A stretch of DNA of 64,000 bases from Bacillus coahuilensis m4-4 (GCF_000171615.1 NZ_ABFU01000018.3:26621-90620); one strand, 5' to 3'; shown: positions 1-8,866, numbered from the stretch's first letter. The notes: generated by a model not told the origin, from the letters alone. Made by a program: numbers and translations.

Positions 1-103
1 TATTAAAAGGCTCCGAAAGAAAATCCGTACCGCTACCCATCCATTTATTCACACGGTTTGGGGTGTCGGATATAAGTTTGATGAGACGGTAGTAGAAGAA
101 TGA
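1..103 (+). CDS. OmpR-family response regulator, C-terminal end only
   Basis: The window opens inside a gene. Reading from base 2, about 33 codons encode the end of a winged-helix DNA-binding domain. The tail contains the WGVGYKF signature typical of the last beta-hairpin of OmpR/PhoB regulators. The stop codon overlaps the ATG of the next gene (ATGA), so the regulator and the histidine kinase are translationally coupled partners. The receiver domain lies outside the window, so the regulon cannot be named. Confidence 0.85.
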   Translation, partial: IKRLRKKIRTATHPFIHTVWGVGYKFDETVVEE

Positions 104-1524
104 AATTGAAGTATTTTCACAAGCAGCTGTTCAGTCATTTTAGTGTACTATTCATTGCTTTCTTTTCAATTAGTATTTTGTTTTCGCAATTAGCAGAGGA
201 GTTTGTTTATCAAGAAAAGGTAGATGACTTAATAGGGTATGGTGAAAAGCTACTACAAGATGTGAGAGATAATAATCAACGACGTGACCTGCTCTTTTTT
301 GCTTATAATTCTTTTTTACAAACAGAAGATGTGAGATTCTATTTCTTTGATACGGGTAGTGAGTTTCTTTACTCAACAGGACCTTACGAAAAACCAGGTC
401 GACTACTTAGTGATGAAGAGTGGGAGAAACTAAAACAGGGGGAGACCATCTCTATACAGCGCGATTTAACAAAATTTGATCAAGGGATGACCATCGTTGC
501 CATTCCAGAGATGTATGATGAACAATTTCAGTATGGGATTCTTTTAGCTGCTCCCTCATCAAGTTCAACAAATGTCATCAATCAGCTAACGGTGTATCTT
601 ATTTTCTCAAGTATTTTAGCCTGTTGTCTCGCCTTCTTACTAAGCTGGTTATTATCAAAAAACCATGAAAAACGAATACGAATGCTTCAAGATGCGACAT
701 CCAAGATTGCTTTAGGAGATTATACTGTTCAAGTGCCTTTAAAAGGTGAGGATGAAATTGGGAACTTAGGAAAAGACTTCAATTATATGACCAAGGTTCT
801 AAGAGAATCCCAGGAAGAAATCAATAGACTGGAATCAAGACGACGTCGCTTTATGGCTGATGTGTCTCATGAACTTCGAACTCCGTTGACGACCATGAGC
901 GGAATTGTAGAGGGCCTTCAAAATGATCTTATCCCAGAAAGTGAAAAAGAGAAGAGCCTACGTTTAGTGAATAAAGAAACCAAGCGCCTCATCAGGCTTG
1001 TGAATGAAAATCTAGATTACGAACGAATTCGGTCTAATCAAATCCCCATCCATAAAGTTTCCATTGATTTAGGGGATTTATTTGAGCTAGTTGTGGACCA
1101 GTTAGAATTGATAGCAGAGGAAAAAGACATAACATTACATGTCGATTTGGTGAATGAAGTGAGCGCGTTTGCAGATTATGACCGACTCGTTCAAATTCTC
1201 ATGAACATAACAAAAAATGCAATCCAGTTTACTGAGCAGGGTTCCGTTACTCTACAAGGGGTGGAAACAAAAAGGGAAACGATTATAAAAATAAAAGATA
1301 CTGGAATAGGCATGAGTGCGGAAGAAGTTCATTCCATATGGGAACGTTTTTATAAAGCCGATTTATCTCGTACCAATAACCCATATGGTGAGTTTGGATT
1401 AGGTCTTAGTATTGTTAAGCAGCTCGTTCTTTTACATGAGGGAACGATAGAGGTAGAAAGTACACCTTTAAAAGGAACACAATTTACTATCACTTTACCA
1501 AAACAAAAGAACTCCTCGATGTAA
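100..1524 (+). CDS. Sensor histidine kinase of a two-component system
   Basis: Membrane histidine kinase of 474 residues. It has an N-terminal transmembrane segment (about residues 10-32), an extracytoplasmic sensor region of about 130 residues, a second membrane segment near 160-185 and a HAMP linker. The HisKA box holds the phospho-acceptor histidine in DVSHELRTPL near residue 255. The ATPase domain shows the N box (NITKNAIQF), the DTGIGM G1 box and the GLGLSIV G2 box. It would autophosphorylate and pass the phosphate to the regulator whose end overlaps its start. The sensor domain gives no clear hint of the signal, so no symbol is assigned. Confidence 0.93.
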   Translation: MKLKYFHKQLFSHFSVLFIAFFSISILFSQLAEEFVYQEKVDDLIGYGEKLLQDVRDNNQRRDLLFFAYNSFLQTEDVRFYFFDTGSEFLYSTGPYEKPGRLLSDEEWEKLKQGETISIQRDLTKFDQGMTIVAIPEMYDEQFQYGILLAAPSSSSTNVINQLTVYLIFSSILACCLAFLLSWLLSKNHEKRIRMLQDATSKIALGDYTVQVPLKGEDEIGNLGKDFNYMTKVLRESQEEINRLESRRRRFMADVSHELRTPLTTMSGIVEGLQNDLIPESEKEKSLRLVNKETKRLIRLVNENLDYERIRSNQIPIHKVSIDLGDLFELVVDQLELIAEEKDITLHVDLVNEVSAFADYDRLVQILMNITKNAIQFTEQGSVTLQGVETKRETIIKIKDTGIGMSAEEVHSIWERFYKADLSRTNNPYGEFGLGLSIVKQLVLLHEGTIEVESTPLKGTQFTITLPKQKNSSM

Positions 1525-1535
1525 GGGGTTCTTTT
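1505..1535 (+). terminator. Rho-independent terminator of the two-component operon
   Basis: AAAGAAC pairs with GTTCTTT around a short loop, followed by a weak T tract. The hairpin overlaps the last codons of the kinase gene, which is common in compact Bacillus operons. Confidence 0.6.
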
Positions 1536-1662
1536 GTGTAAAGGCTCCGTTTAATAAAAGTGTGAATATTGACTAATATCCAGCAGTTACGCGGTTAAAA
1601 GCAAAGCTATTTTATGTGCATTGGGCAGGGTTATGTAACAGAGCCTTTTCGAAAAGTAAAAT

Positions 1663-1812
1663 CTAGAAAAACATTCGCTCGAACAATACGATTGAAATCA
1701 TACCAGCTAAAAAGAAGTAATTAAATAATTTATTAGTTTGCTTATGTCCAGTGGAAGGGGGAGCCATTTGATCAAAAGCCTCTTTTCGTAACTCTGTCTC
1801 AAAAAGAATCAT
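1663..1812 (-). CDS. Small single-pass membrane protein, unknown function
   Basis: Encodes 49 residues beginning MILFETELRKEAF. The ATG at 1810-1812 is chosen because a good ribosome site (GAGGTGAG on the minus strand) lies just upstream; longer readings start inside or before this site. The first 28 residues are polar, followed by a hydrophobic C-terminal segment (FNYFFLAGMISIVLF) that should cross the membrane. A cre-like palindrome lies about 25 bases upstream. I do not recognise the family. A real gene is likely from the ribosome site and the clean soluble-plus-membrane layout, but no homologue is recalled. Confidence 0.5.
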   Translation of the reverse strand: MILFETELRKEAFDQMAPPSTGHKQTNKLFNYFFLAGMISIVLFERMFF

Positions 1813-1837
1813 CTTGAATCTCACCTCTACACTATAT

Positions 1838-1851
1838 AGTAAGCGCTTACA
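1838..1851. promoter_or_regulatory. cre-like CcpA operator
   Basis: AGTAAGCGCTTACA is an almost perfect palindrome matching the catabolite-responsive-element consensus TGNAARCGNWWWCA with one mismatch on either strand. It lies upstream of the small membrane protein on the minus strand, so CcpA control of that gene is possible. This is a consensus match only. Confidence 0.45.
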
Positions 1852-1976
1852 ATTGATTTTATACACAGTTGGTTAATTAGTCAAATAATTCTGATGATAA
1901 TAGAGAGAGGACTTAAACTGATACCATATCATGATGGAGTTATGCTCTTGACCCAAGCTCTAGAAAAAGGAAGAAA

Positions 1977-2195
1977 GGGCACGCGGTAGTGGGAGCGCGC
2001 GTCTCAAGTCCGAGCAAAAAGGAGTAAAGGGCACGCGGTAGTGGGAGCGCGCGGCCCGAGCAAAAAGGAGTAAAAGGCACGCGGTAGTGGGAGCGCGAGT
2101 CCCTAGCCCGAGCAAAAAGGAAAAAAGGGCACGCGGTAGTGTAAGCGCGCGTCTCAAGCCCGAGCAAAAAAGGAAAAAAGGGCACGCGGTAGCAA
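1977..2195. repeat. GC-rich ~52-bp imperfect tandem repeat, about 4.3 copies
   Basis: The unit starts GGGCACGCGGTAGTGGGAGC and runs through GCGCG-rich sequence to an A-rich tail (GAGCAAAAAGGAGTAAA). Copy lengths are 52, 46, 52 and 53 bases, followed by a partial copy. Its base composition is far richer in G and C than the surrounding AT-rich DNA. Open frames on both strands here are repeat products without ribosome sites. The rest of this long intergenic stretch (about 1852-2422) shows no gene. A comparable 52-bp array lies at 36496-36810. Confidence 0.85.
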
Positions 2196-2422
2196 AAGTA
2201 AGCCACCCCCGAGGATGCAAATTTACAAAAAATTTACACTACCCTGCTTCCTCCCTTGCCACTAAGATATCAAACTAGTCAAGTCTGTCCCCCTAAAGAG
2301 TTGAAGTGGAATCTGAATCATCACCATATGAACTAAGTTTCAGGCATTTTCATTAAAGGTGATGGCAGTGCTTGGCCAAAAAAAGCTATATGGGGAAACA
2401 ATTACGGTGTAAAACAGCGTCA

Positions 2423-2452
2423 AACAAAAAACCAGCAGAATATTCTGCTGGT
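2423..2452 (-). terminator. Terminator of the SulP gene
   Basis: The perfect hairpin ACCAGCAGAATATTCTGCTGG is followed on the minus strand by a run of T residues. It lies just downstream of the sulP stop. Confidence 0.85.
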
Positions 2453-2467
2453 AAAAGAGGTAAAGTA

Positions 2468-3941
2468 TTAATGATTCGCCATCTTAGCATCTGGCTTATG
2501 ATATACCCCAATTTTATTCACTAATTCTGTGCTTTCAGAGTTTAAGCCGACAACTTCTACCGATTTGCCTGCCTCTTTGAATTTCAAGACAATCTTATCA
2601 ATAGCTCCAACGGCTGAATCATCCCAAAGGTGAGCATGGGTTAAGTCTAAACGGATATAGTCAGATTCCTTTTTAAAATCCATATGCTGAACAAGTTCAG
2701 ATACAGAGGCAAAGAAGATTTGTCCATAGATAGAATACGTTGTTGTGTTCGTTAACGTATCCATTTTCTCATCTACACGAACCTTTGAAATCTTGGCTGC
2801 AAAGAAGATCGCACTGAGAAGAACTCCTGCTAATACACCTTTTGATAAATCGTGTGTTATAAGAACAATTCCTACCGTTACAATCATTACAGCTGCGTCT
2901 GTTTTGGGCATAATATGAAGCTTGGTTAAAGAGGACCAATCAAATGTTCCAATAGACACCATAATCATGACCCCAACTAGTGCGGCCATTGGTATTTGAA
3001 CAAGAAGGTCGTTTAACACAATAATGAGCATTAATAAGAATACACCCGCGACTAAAGTAGAGAGACGACCACGTCCACCTGATTTTACGTTGATGACAGA
3101 TTGACCAATCATGGCACATCCGGCCATGCCTCCAAAGAATCCAGCGATAATGTTCGCTATACCTTGTCCTCGAGCTTCGCGGTTTTTATCACTTGCTGTA
3201 TCCGTCATGTCATCAACAATCTGGGCGGTTAATAAGGATTCTAATAGTCCGACAAGAGCTAATGCTAATGAATAAAGGAAAAATAATACGCAATGTTTCA
3301 AATGTTAAAGGAATGTCAGGAAGTAAAAATAATGGGAGCTGCTGAGATAAATTCCCCATATCTCCAACAGTCCGTACGCCTGCACCAGTTGAAATTGCCA
3401 AAATAGTAATAATGACAATAGCTACTAGAGGGGACGGGACAACTTTGGTGAATCTAGGTAAAATATAGATAATAGCTAATGATCCAGCAACTAACGCATA
3501 CATGATCCAGCCTTCTCCTACAAAGTGTGGAAGCTGAGACGTAAAGATTAATATGGCTAGTGCGTTCACAAATCCTACCATTACAGATCGAGGAATAAAT
3601 TTCATTACTCGCCCTACTTTAAATACACCAAAGATGATTTGGATGATTCCAGTTAAAATGGTAGCTGCTAATAAATATTGTAAACCATAATCTTTAACTA
3701 ACGTTACCATGACTAGTGCCATGGCTCCAGTTGCAGCTGAAATCATACCTGGACGTCCACCGACAAAGGCTATGACTACAGCGATACAAAATGAAGCGTA
3801 AAGACCAACCATGGGGTCCACACCAGCAATGATGGAAAATGCAATGGCTTCTGGAATTAAGGCAAGTGCCACAACAATTCCAGATAAAATGTCACCACGT
3901 ACATTTCCAAACCATTGTTCTTTTAATGTTTGAGTATTCAA
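2468..3941 (-). pseudogene. SulP-family anion transporter (SLC26/STAS type), one frameshift
   Basis: Two overlapping frames join into one transporter of about 490 residues. The N-terminal part carries the sulfate-transporter core ([17 protein letters not shown]) and many membrane helices; the C-terminal part continues the helices and ends in a cytoplasmic STAS domain with the motif LTHAHLWDDSAVGAIDK. Dropping one base of the AAA at 3274-3276 restores the frame as ...[18 protein letters not shown]. Start is TTG at 3939-3941, preceded by AGAGGTG. The family imports sulfate, bicarbonate or other anions. The layout resembles B. subtilis YbaR/YvdB, but the substrate cannot be told. The break may be a sequencing error. 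Confidence 0.85.
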
Positions 3942-4049
3942 ACGAACACCTCTTTCTATTCATAATATCATTGATTCTTATCTTTTAAGAATCGGTCCGA
4001 TGACAACGGATAGAATTATAACATCCTTTCTTTTTTATCTCTAATCTCA

Positions 4050-4063
4050 TGTAAGCGCATTAA
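4050..4063. promoter_or_regulatory. Weak cre-like site between sulP and the stress protein
   Basis: TGTAAGCGCATTAA fits the CcpA consensus except at the penultimate base. It lies between two divergent genes and could act on either. The match is weak in such AT-rich DNA. Confidence 0.25.
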
Positions 4064-4217
4064 ATTCTAATATCCTCTTTAAATCATCATTTTTCTTCTA
4101 TTTTCATAGAAATATAAACTATTAGCAAGTTCATATGCATGAATGTTTTGCCAATTCGTCATGATTTCTCTTAGTATTACTTGAAAGAACTGATACAATT
4201 AAGTAGAGGTGAACCAT

Positions 4218-4637
4218 ATGTTTAATAAAATTTTATTGGCATCAGATGGATCAGAACATGCAATTGAAGCGGCTAGAAAAGCGGGTGAACTTGCTCAAAA
4301 AGGAAATAGACCATTTGTAACGATTGTGTATGTAGTAGACATTGAAACGAGCAAATCAGATGTTATTTCCTCTCACTCCTTAACAGAAGTACATATGATA
4401 CGGAATCAAAGAATGAAAGAAACGCAAGAAGTCCTAGAGAAAATGGATGTGTTATCAGAAATAATCGTGTTAAAGGGCAATCCAGGTGCAGAAATTGTCA
4501 AGAAAGCAAATAAAGAAGAATATGAAGTTGTTGTTATAGGGAGCAGAGGATTAAATGCTCTACAAGAAATGGTTCTAGGCAGTGTTAGCCACAGGGTGGC
4601 AAAAGGAGCGAACTGTCCTGTATTAATAGTGAAGTAA
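4218..4637 (+). CDS. Universal stress protein (UspA family)
   Basis: Encodes 139 residues with the single-domain Usp fold. MFNKILLASDGSEHA is the N-terminal strand with the ATP-contacting Asp, and GSRGLNALQEMVLGSVS is the C-terminal nucleotide-binding G-x2-G-x9-G-S/T element. The ATG at 4218 is preferred over an in-frame GTG nine bases upstream, because that GTG forms part of the ribosome site AGAGGTGA. Such proteins bind ATP and support survival under stress. It is transcribed divergently from sulP. A second, longer Usp lies at 17237-17770. Confidence 0.9.
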   Translation: MFNKILLASDGSEHAIEAARKAGELAQKGNRPFVTIVYVVDIETSKSDVISSHSLTEVHMIRNQRMKETQEVLEKMDVLSEIIVLKGNPGAEIVKKANKEEYEVVVIGSRGLNALQEMVLGSVSHRVAKGANCPVLIVK

Positions 4638-4662
4638 TATAGAAATAGGAGGTAAAGAAAAG

Positions 4663-4695
4663 ACCTGAAGGGCATTCTGGTCTCTTCATTATTAA
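4663..4695 (+). terminator. Possible terminator after the stress protein
   Basis: An AAAGACC...GGTCTCTT inverted repeat lies 25 bases past the stop. The stem is short and imperfect. Confidence 0.35.
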
Positions 4696-4779
4696 ATTTT
4701 CGTTAAATCTTGTCTCGCTTTTGCCACAAAGTAGGATTATCTACTATAATCTCCATATGCTTAGTAAAAGGAGACGAAA

Positions 4780-5946
4780 ATGAATCGTTATGTAGAAATA
4801 TTTTTAGTGGCACTTCGTCTTGGATTCACATCATTTGGTGGGCCAGTTGCTCATCTTGGGTATTTCCGAGAAGAATACATTAACAGAAGAAAGTGGTTGG
4901 ATGAAAAAAGCTATGCCGATTTAATTGCTTTGTGTCAATTTCTACCAGGTCCTGCAAGTAGCCAGGTCGGAATTTCAATTGGGATGGTACGAGGTGGTAT
5001 TTTAGGCGGATTCCTGGCTTGGTTAGGCTTTACAATGCCATCAGTCATTGCGCTTGTTGTTTTTGCACTTGTCGTAACAAATGTTGGTGGAGTTGATGCA
5101 GGGTGGATTCATGGCCTGAAGCTTGTAGCTGTAGCTGTTGTGACTCAAGCAATTTTAGGAATGGGGAAGAAATTAACTCCAGACCGCGAAAGAATCACGA
5201 TCGCTATTGTCGGAGCCGTTGCAACGTTAGCCTTTCCTACTGCATGGGGCCAAATCGGAATTATTTTGGCGGCTGCCATAATTGGTTATATTTTATACAG
5301 AAATGAAGAAAAAGAAGAAATGATTGTGTTACCCATTACATTTAGTAAGAAATTAGGAATTGCAGCATGGGTACTATTTTTTGGACTATTATTCTCTTTA
5401 CCCCTATTACGTAATGTATTTGATTCTGTAGCATTTGCCATTTTTGATATTTTTTATCGTGTAGGATCCCTTGTGTTTGGAGGAGGTCATGTTGTGCTTC
5501 CAATGCTAGAGCGTGAGCTTGTTCCCGCTGGATTCCTTTCGGAGGAAAGCTTTTTAGCTGGATATGGTGCAGCACAAGCTGTCCCAGGTCCGTTATTTAC
5601 GTTATCAGGGTATATCGGTGCAGCAATTGGTAGTTGGCCACTTGCTCTTATTGCAGTAGCGGCCATTTTCTTGCCGTCTTTCTTGCTACTGATTGGTACT
5701 TTACCATTTTGGAATAGTATTAGGGAAATGAGCTTTGCCCAAGGTGCGTTAAAGGGAGTTAATGCAGTAGTAGTTGGGATCTTACTAGCCGCTTTGTATG
5801 ATCCTGTTTTTACGAGTGCAGTTCAAACACCTGCTGACTTTGCTGTCGTCGTTATAGCATTCGGTTTAGCACAATTTTGGAAGGTTCCTGCTTGGTTAAT
5901 CGTAATAGGTACAGCAGTAGCTGGTGCTATTATATCCATTATATAA
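4780..5946 (+). CDS. chrA: Chromate/anion transporter, bidomain ChrA
   Basis: Encodes 388 residues, the usual length of fused two-domain CHR proteins. The N-terminal half begins with the family signature (LGFTSFGGPVAHLGYFREEY) and has the PGPASSQ motif. The second half repeats it (VGSLVFGGGHVVLPML, then AVPGPLFTLSGYIGA). About ten hydrophobic segments are present. Family members export chromate or transport related oxyanions. Expression is monocistronic, with ribosome site AAAGGAGA and its own terminator. Neighbouring SulP suggests an oxyanion theme, but that is inference, and many ChrA-like proteins have no proven substrate. Confidence 0.88.
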   Translation: MNRYVEIFLVALRLGFTSFGGPVAHLGYFREEYINRRKWLDEKSYADLIALCQFLPGPASSQVGISIGMVRGGILGGFLAWLGFTMPSVIALVVFALVVTNVGGVDAGWIHGLKLVAVAVVTQAILGMGKKLTPDRERITIAIVGAVATLAFPTAWGQIGIILAAAIIGYILYRNEEKEEMIVLPITFSKKLGIAAWVLFFGLLFSLPLLRNVFDSVAFAIFDIFYRVGSLVFGGGHVVLPMLERELVPAGFLSEESFLAGYGAAQAVPGPLFTLSGYIGAAIGSWPLALIAVAAIFLPSFLLLIGTLPFWNSIREMSFAQGALKGVNAVVVGILLAALYDPVFTSAVQTPADFAVVVIAFGLAQFWKVPAWLIVIGTAVAGAIISII

Positions 5947-5949
5947 TAC

Positions 5950-5985
5950 AAAAAGGGCAGCTTATCCTACAGCTGCTCCTTTTTG
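5950..5985. terminator. Bidirectional terminator between chrA and ykuP
   Basis: AAAAAGGGCAGCT pairs with AGCTGCTCCTTTTT, with A and T runs on the two sides. It serves both convergent genes and overlaps the last codons of ykuP. Confidence 0.85.
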
Positions 5986-6426
5986 TATATGGTTCCATGC
6001 TTCATTTACAAAGTCTTCAATGCGTTTTTCATCGCTCTCATTTGGTGATAATTCTATTTTTAAAGACTTAGCTGCTAACACGCCACCACGGTTTTCGATT
6101 AATTCTTCTAGCATGTCAACTGCCCCGCAAAAATGTGGATAAGAATGATCACCAGAACCAAACAGAGCAAAAGCCTTGGAGGATAAGTTTAACTCCTCAA
6201 GTTCTTCAACTAAATCTAAGCTCTCATCAGGATATTCGCCATCTCCCCATGTGTATAGTCCGAGGAATACCATATCATATTCCTGTAATTCAGTCGCTGA
6301 ATCCAAATCTACTATTTCTAACAAATCTGCTTGAATGGGATGACTCTTTAATTTTTCTAAAATGATATCAGCAATTGCCTCTGTATTTCCACTCATGCTT
6401 GCATATACGATTGCTACTGGTTTCAT
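5962..6426 (-). CDS. ykuP: Short-chain flavodoxin, YkuP-like
   Basis: Encodes 154 residues with the FMN phosphate loop (SMSGNTEAIA) at residues 10-19, the GLYTWGDGEYP loop and FGSGDHSYPHFCGA for the isoalloxazine ring. Short-chain flavodoxins carry electrons in place of ferredoxin under iron limitation. It is the third gene of a minus-strand set flavodoxin-YkuO-flavodoxin that matches B. subtilis ykuNOP, and the upstream Fur box fits induction by iron starvation. The assignment YkuP versus YkuN rests on gene order. Confidence 0.9.
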   Translation of the reverse strand: MKPVAIVYASMSGNTEAIADIILEKLKSHPIQADLLEIVDLDSATELQEYDMVFLGLYTWGDGEYPDESLDLVEELEELNLSSKAFALFGSGDHSYPHFCGAVDMLEELIENRGGVLAAKSLKIELSPNESDEKRIEDFVNEAWNHIQKGAAVG

Positions 6427-6444
6427 AATAAATCACTCCTATAT

Positions 6445-7311
6445 TTAATGTAGTACAGTTGGGGTAGTAAGAGAGATTTTTTTTATTTCTCTTAGACCTG
6501 CTATATAAAGGCTATCTTTGTTTCCTGTCCCCCTAAAGCTATGACCTTTGACAAATTCAATTGGAACCATTTGATTAGGTTCTAATAGATAGATTCTTGA
6601 ATAACCTTGTTGATCCTGTGCCGAGGTAAGATATAGAGAGGACCCCACATGAAAACAATCTAATAAAGCCCTTTCTTTTATTGGGGGAAGAATCGTTTTT
6701 CTTTGGTTCGTCAAAAGATCAACCACTTCTACTGAACCAAGATTTTCTTCAAATCCTCCCGTTGTGAAATATAAAACCCCATCCTGATGAAAAATGGAGG
6801 ATATCATTCTATAAGGGAGTGAAGTTATTTTCTCCATTCGCTTAGAGAGCAAGTGATATCGCCAAACCCCACTCTCTTCGTGCATTTGTGTCCCAATGTA
6901 AATCCATTCACCGACAAGTGATAGTGATCTGATGATAGGAGGGTGTTTGAATTTCTTGAAGGGAGAAATATAGTCCCAAGATGAACCATAGTTGTAAGAA
7001 ACAACGAGCTTACTTCCATTATGAGAAACAAGAATTCCATCGTCACTTCCATCAATGTCCCATAACCGCTGAGGGGAAGGAAATGTTGTCTTGGTCCATA
7101 ACTGGTTTCGTAAATCTAAGCGAACGATTGTCCCTGCTTCACCCACACCATACAAATACGCGCCTTTTTGAATGAATTTATAAATATCAACCGAAAGAGA
7201 AAGACTTTGTTTGAGTTCATTGCCTTCCATTACATAAATCCCTTTCTTCTTACATGAAACGAAGAGAGATTGCCCATGTTGAATAATGCTTGTAGCAGCA
7301 TTAAGATGCAT
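6445..7311 (-). CDS. ykuO: YkuO-like protein, predicted beta-propeller, unknown function
   Basis: Encodes 288 residues when started at ATG 7309-7311 (MHLNAATSI). This start has GGAG eight bases upstream and overlaps the end of ykuN by 11 bases; the longer reading would run 80 bases into ykuN. The sequence is made of repeated short strands with Gly-Asp/Ser turns and aromatic ends (YNYGSSWDYIS, GVLYFTTGG, SLYLTSAQDQQG), which suggests a six- or seven-bladed propeller. No catalytic motif or signal peptide is seen. Its position between two flavodoxins is the same as in B. subtilis, where the function is also unknown. A role in flavodoxin-linked iron-limitation metabolism is inference. Confidence 0.8.
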   Translation of the reverse strand: MHLNAATSIIQHGQSLFVSCKKKGIYVMEGNELKQSLSLSVDIYKFIQKGAYLYGVGEAGTIVRLDLRNQLWTKTTFPSPQRLWDIDGSDDGILVSHNGSKLVVSYNYGSSWDYISPFKKFKHPPIIRSLSLVGEWIYIGTQMHEESGVWRYHLLSKRMEKITSLPYRMISSIFHQDGVLYFTTGGFEENLGSVEVVDLLTNQRKTILPPIKERALLDCFHVGSSLYLTSAQDQQGYSRIYLLEPNQMVPIEFVKGHSFRGTGNKDSLYIAGLREIKKISLTTPTVLH

Positions 7312-7762
7312 GGCGATTCTCCGAGCGCCATTGCAAAATCGATTCAATATACTCCGTGCATTCTTGCTCTTGATTTTCATCCATAGGGTTTCCTTCGATT
7401 TTTAACAGAGTAGGAAACACTTCAGCTTTTTGAGCAGCGAATTTATTGGCCAGTAGGTCAACTGCAGCACAAAATTTAGGGTACGAACGATCACCTGATC
7501 CGAAGCAGCCAACAATCTTTCCTTCATACATTACATCCTGTAATTCCTCATAGAAATCCTCTACTTCATAAGGAAGATCACCGTCACCCCATGTGTAGGC
7601 ACCAATGAAAATTAAGTCATATTCTAACAAACTAACCGCATCTACTGTATCTAGTTCTTCCTTATGTACTTCATACCCATTTCTTTCTAAGGATTTATAT
7701 AAAATAGAGGCAATATCTTCTGTATTCCCAGACATACTTGCATAACCGATAAATGCTTTCAC
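7301..7762 (-). CDS. ykuN: Short-chain flavodoxin, YkuN-like
   Basis: Encodes 153 residues, first gene of the minus-strand ykuNOP operon. The FMN-binding loop SMSGNTEDIA is at residues 9-18, followed by GAYTWGDGDLPYE and FGSGDRSYPKFCAA. The two flavodoxins of the operon are clearly paralogous but differ in acidic surface residues, so they may serve different partners. A consensus Fur box stands 49 bases upstream of the start codon, which predicts repression when iron is sufficient. Confidence 0.92.
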   Translation of the reverse strand: MKAFIGYASMSGNTEDIASILYKSLERNGYEVHKEELDTVDAVSLLEYDLIFIGAYTWGDGDLPYEVEDFYEELQDVMYEGKIVGCFGSGDRSYPKFCAAVDLLANKFAAQKAEVFPTLLKIEGNPMDENQEQECTEYIESILQWRSENRHAS

Positions 7763-7810
7763 TCATATCCCTCACTTTAGTTGAGAATTACTTTCAATAA
7801 CAATATAATT

Positions 7811-7829
7811 GAAAATGATTATCATTGTC
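7811..7829. promoter_or_regulatory. Fur box controlling ykuNOP
   Basis: GAAAATGATTATCATTGTC matches the 19-bp Fur consensus GATAATGATTATCATTATC at 16 positions and keeps the 7-1-7 inverted core TGATTATCA. It lies just upstream of ykuN. Confidence 0.85.
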
Positions 7830-8362
7830 AACATAAAGCTGGTACTATCAAAATTTTGGAGATGAATGGTGTTTAATCCTTATTAATTTTGAAAGGAGCT
7901 AGAGGCACAAGGCTACAAGAGAAGCCAACTTTTAGAGATCATTTGAATTAATTAGTAGAGCCAAAAAAAAGAAGCACCCAGTTATACTAAGTAGTTCCGT
8001 TCAGAGGTAGAACAATGGAAATAGCAAGCCTTTTAGCAAGCGAATTCACATATAAATCGTGTGTATATTTATTGATATCACAAGGGTTTTAATGGTTTAA
8101 CGTTGAAAATAGCAACGGTTTTGGTATAGGAATTAGCAACTGGACAACAGCTATTGTTCGCAAGCTAAAATGATGGTGAAACCATGGTCAAAACCAATGT
8201 TATTTTGTATAGTTAATTGTAAGATTTTTGTAGGAGTAAAAGGCTTAATGCTAAACTATATATGTAGAGTTTGTGAAGGGATGTACTTAAACTAACGGGG
8301 CAGTTATCTTTAATAAGGATTATGGATTTATATAGTAAAATTTATATAAAGGAGTGGGTTAT
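7830..8362. other. Long intergenic stretch without a recognisable gene
   Basis: About 530 AT-rich bases between ykuN and a small membrane protein. I see no coding frame with a ribosome site, except scattered fragments. A short hairpin GGCT..AGCC occurs near 7910. The palindromic motif ACTAACGGGGCAGTTA starts at 8291; a related ACTAACGGGTGCTTTAGTT starts at 8707, so the two flank the next gene. The stretch may hold degraded sequence, but no parent element is recognisable. Confidence 0.5.
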
Positions 8363-8689
8363 ATGAGTGAGATAGATATAGCGATGACTATATATATTAT
8401 ATTTATGATTGTAGCGACTTTAATAAGTTTTAAATATGGTTCTACTATGATTAAAAAAACGGGATTGTTTCTACCGCAAGCCTTAATTGCAGGAACTATA
8501 AACTTGGCATTAGGTGTATTTGCAATAATAGGATGGTTCTTCTTCGCTTGGGGTGTAAATGAATTTCTATTCTTTGGAGGATTAGTTTTAGGTATAGGAT
8601 TATTAGTTGTAGGCGAAGCCGTTTTGCTTTCAACGTTATTTTTGAAACGAAAGATATGGATACAAATTTACAATGAAACCTTTAATTAA
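8363..8689 (+). CDS. Small integral membrane protein, unknown function
   Basis: Encodes 108 residues starting MSEIDIAMTIY. The ATG at 8363 is used because AAAGGAG lies eight bases before it; an in-frame GTG nine bases upstream sits in the ribosome site. Three hydrophobic segments are seen: residues 5-25, 40-68 (ALIAGTINLALGVFAIIGWFF) and 72-95. The protein ends in a basic tail (FLKRKIW). No family is recognised. It stands alone, with its own terminator downstream and copies of a short ACTAACGGG motif on both sides, so it may be an accessory insertion. Confidence 0.65.
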   Translation: MSEIDIAMTIYIIFMIVATLISFKYGSTMIKKTGLFLPQALIAGTINLALGVFAIIGWFFFAWGVNEFLFFGGLVLGIGLLVVGEAVLLSTLFLKRKIWIQIYNETFN

Positions 8690-8748
8690 AAGAACAGTGA
8701 TACTTCACTAACGGGTGCTTTAGTTGAACAGTAAGTCAATAAAACATT

Positions 8749-8781
8749 AAAAACGCAAAGGAACATAAACCTCTGCGTTTT
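8749..8781. terminator. Terminator after the small membrane protein
   Basis: AAAACGCA-AGG pairs with CCT-TGCGTTTT and is followed by a T-rich stretch. It is near-symmetrical and could work in both directions. Confidence 0.75.
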
Positions 8782-8824
8782 CTTGTGCGATTTTGATGTC
8801 CAAAGTTATGCGATTTACCTTGTT

Positions 8825-8866
8825 ATTTCGGTTGTGAATAGGCGTTTTCTACTTCACAACCGAAAT
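8825..8866. repeat. Perfect 14-bp inverted repeat
   Basis: ATTTCGGTTGTGAA and its exact complement TTCACAACCGAAAT are separated by 14 bases. There is no T tract on either strand, so it is not a standard terminator. It lies 44 bases beyond the 3' end of the aldo/keto reductase gene. Confidence 0.7.

Noticed and set aside
1940..2278. Several open frames on both strands rich in Arg, Ala, Phe and Leu
   Set aside because: They lie entirely in the tandem repeat, have no ribosome sites and show the same motif over and over, so they are repeat translations.
7830..8290. Degraded transposase in the long gap after ykuN
   Set aside because: No transposase motif or terminal inverted repeats could be found in any frame.
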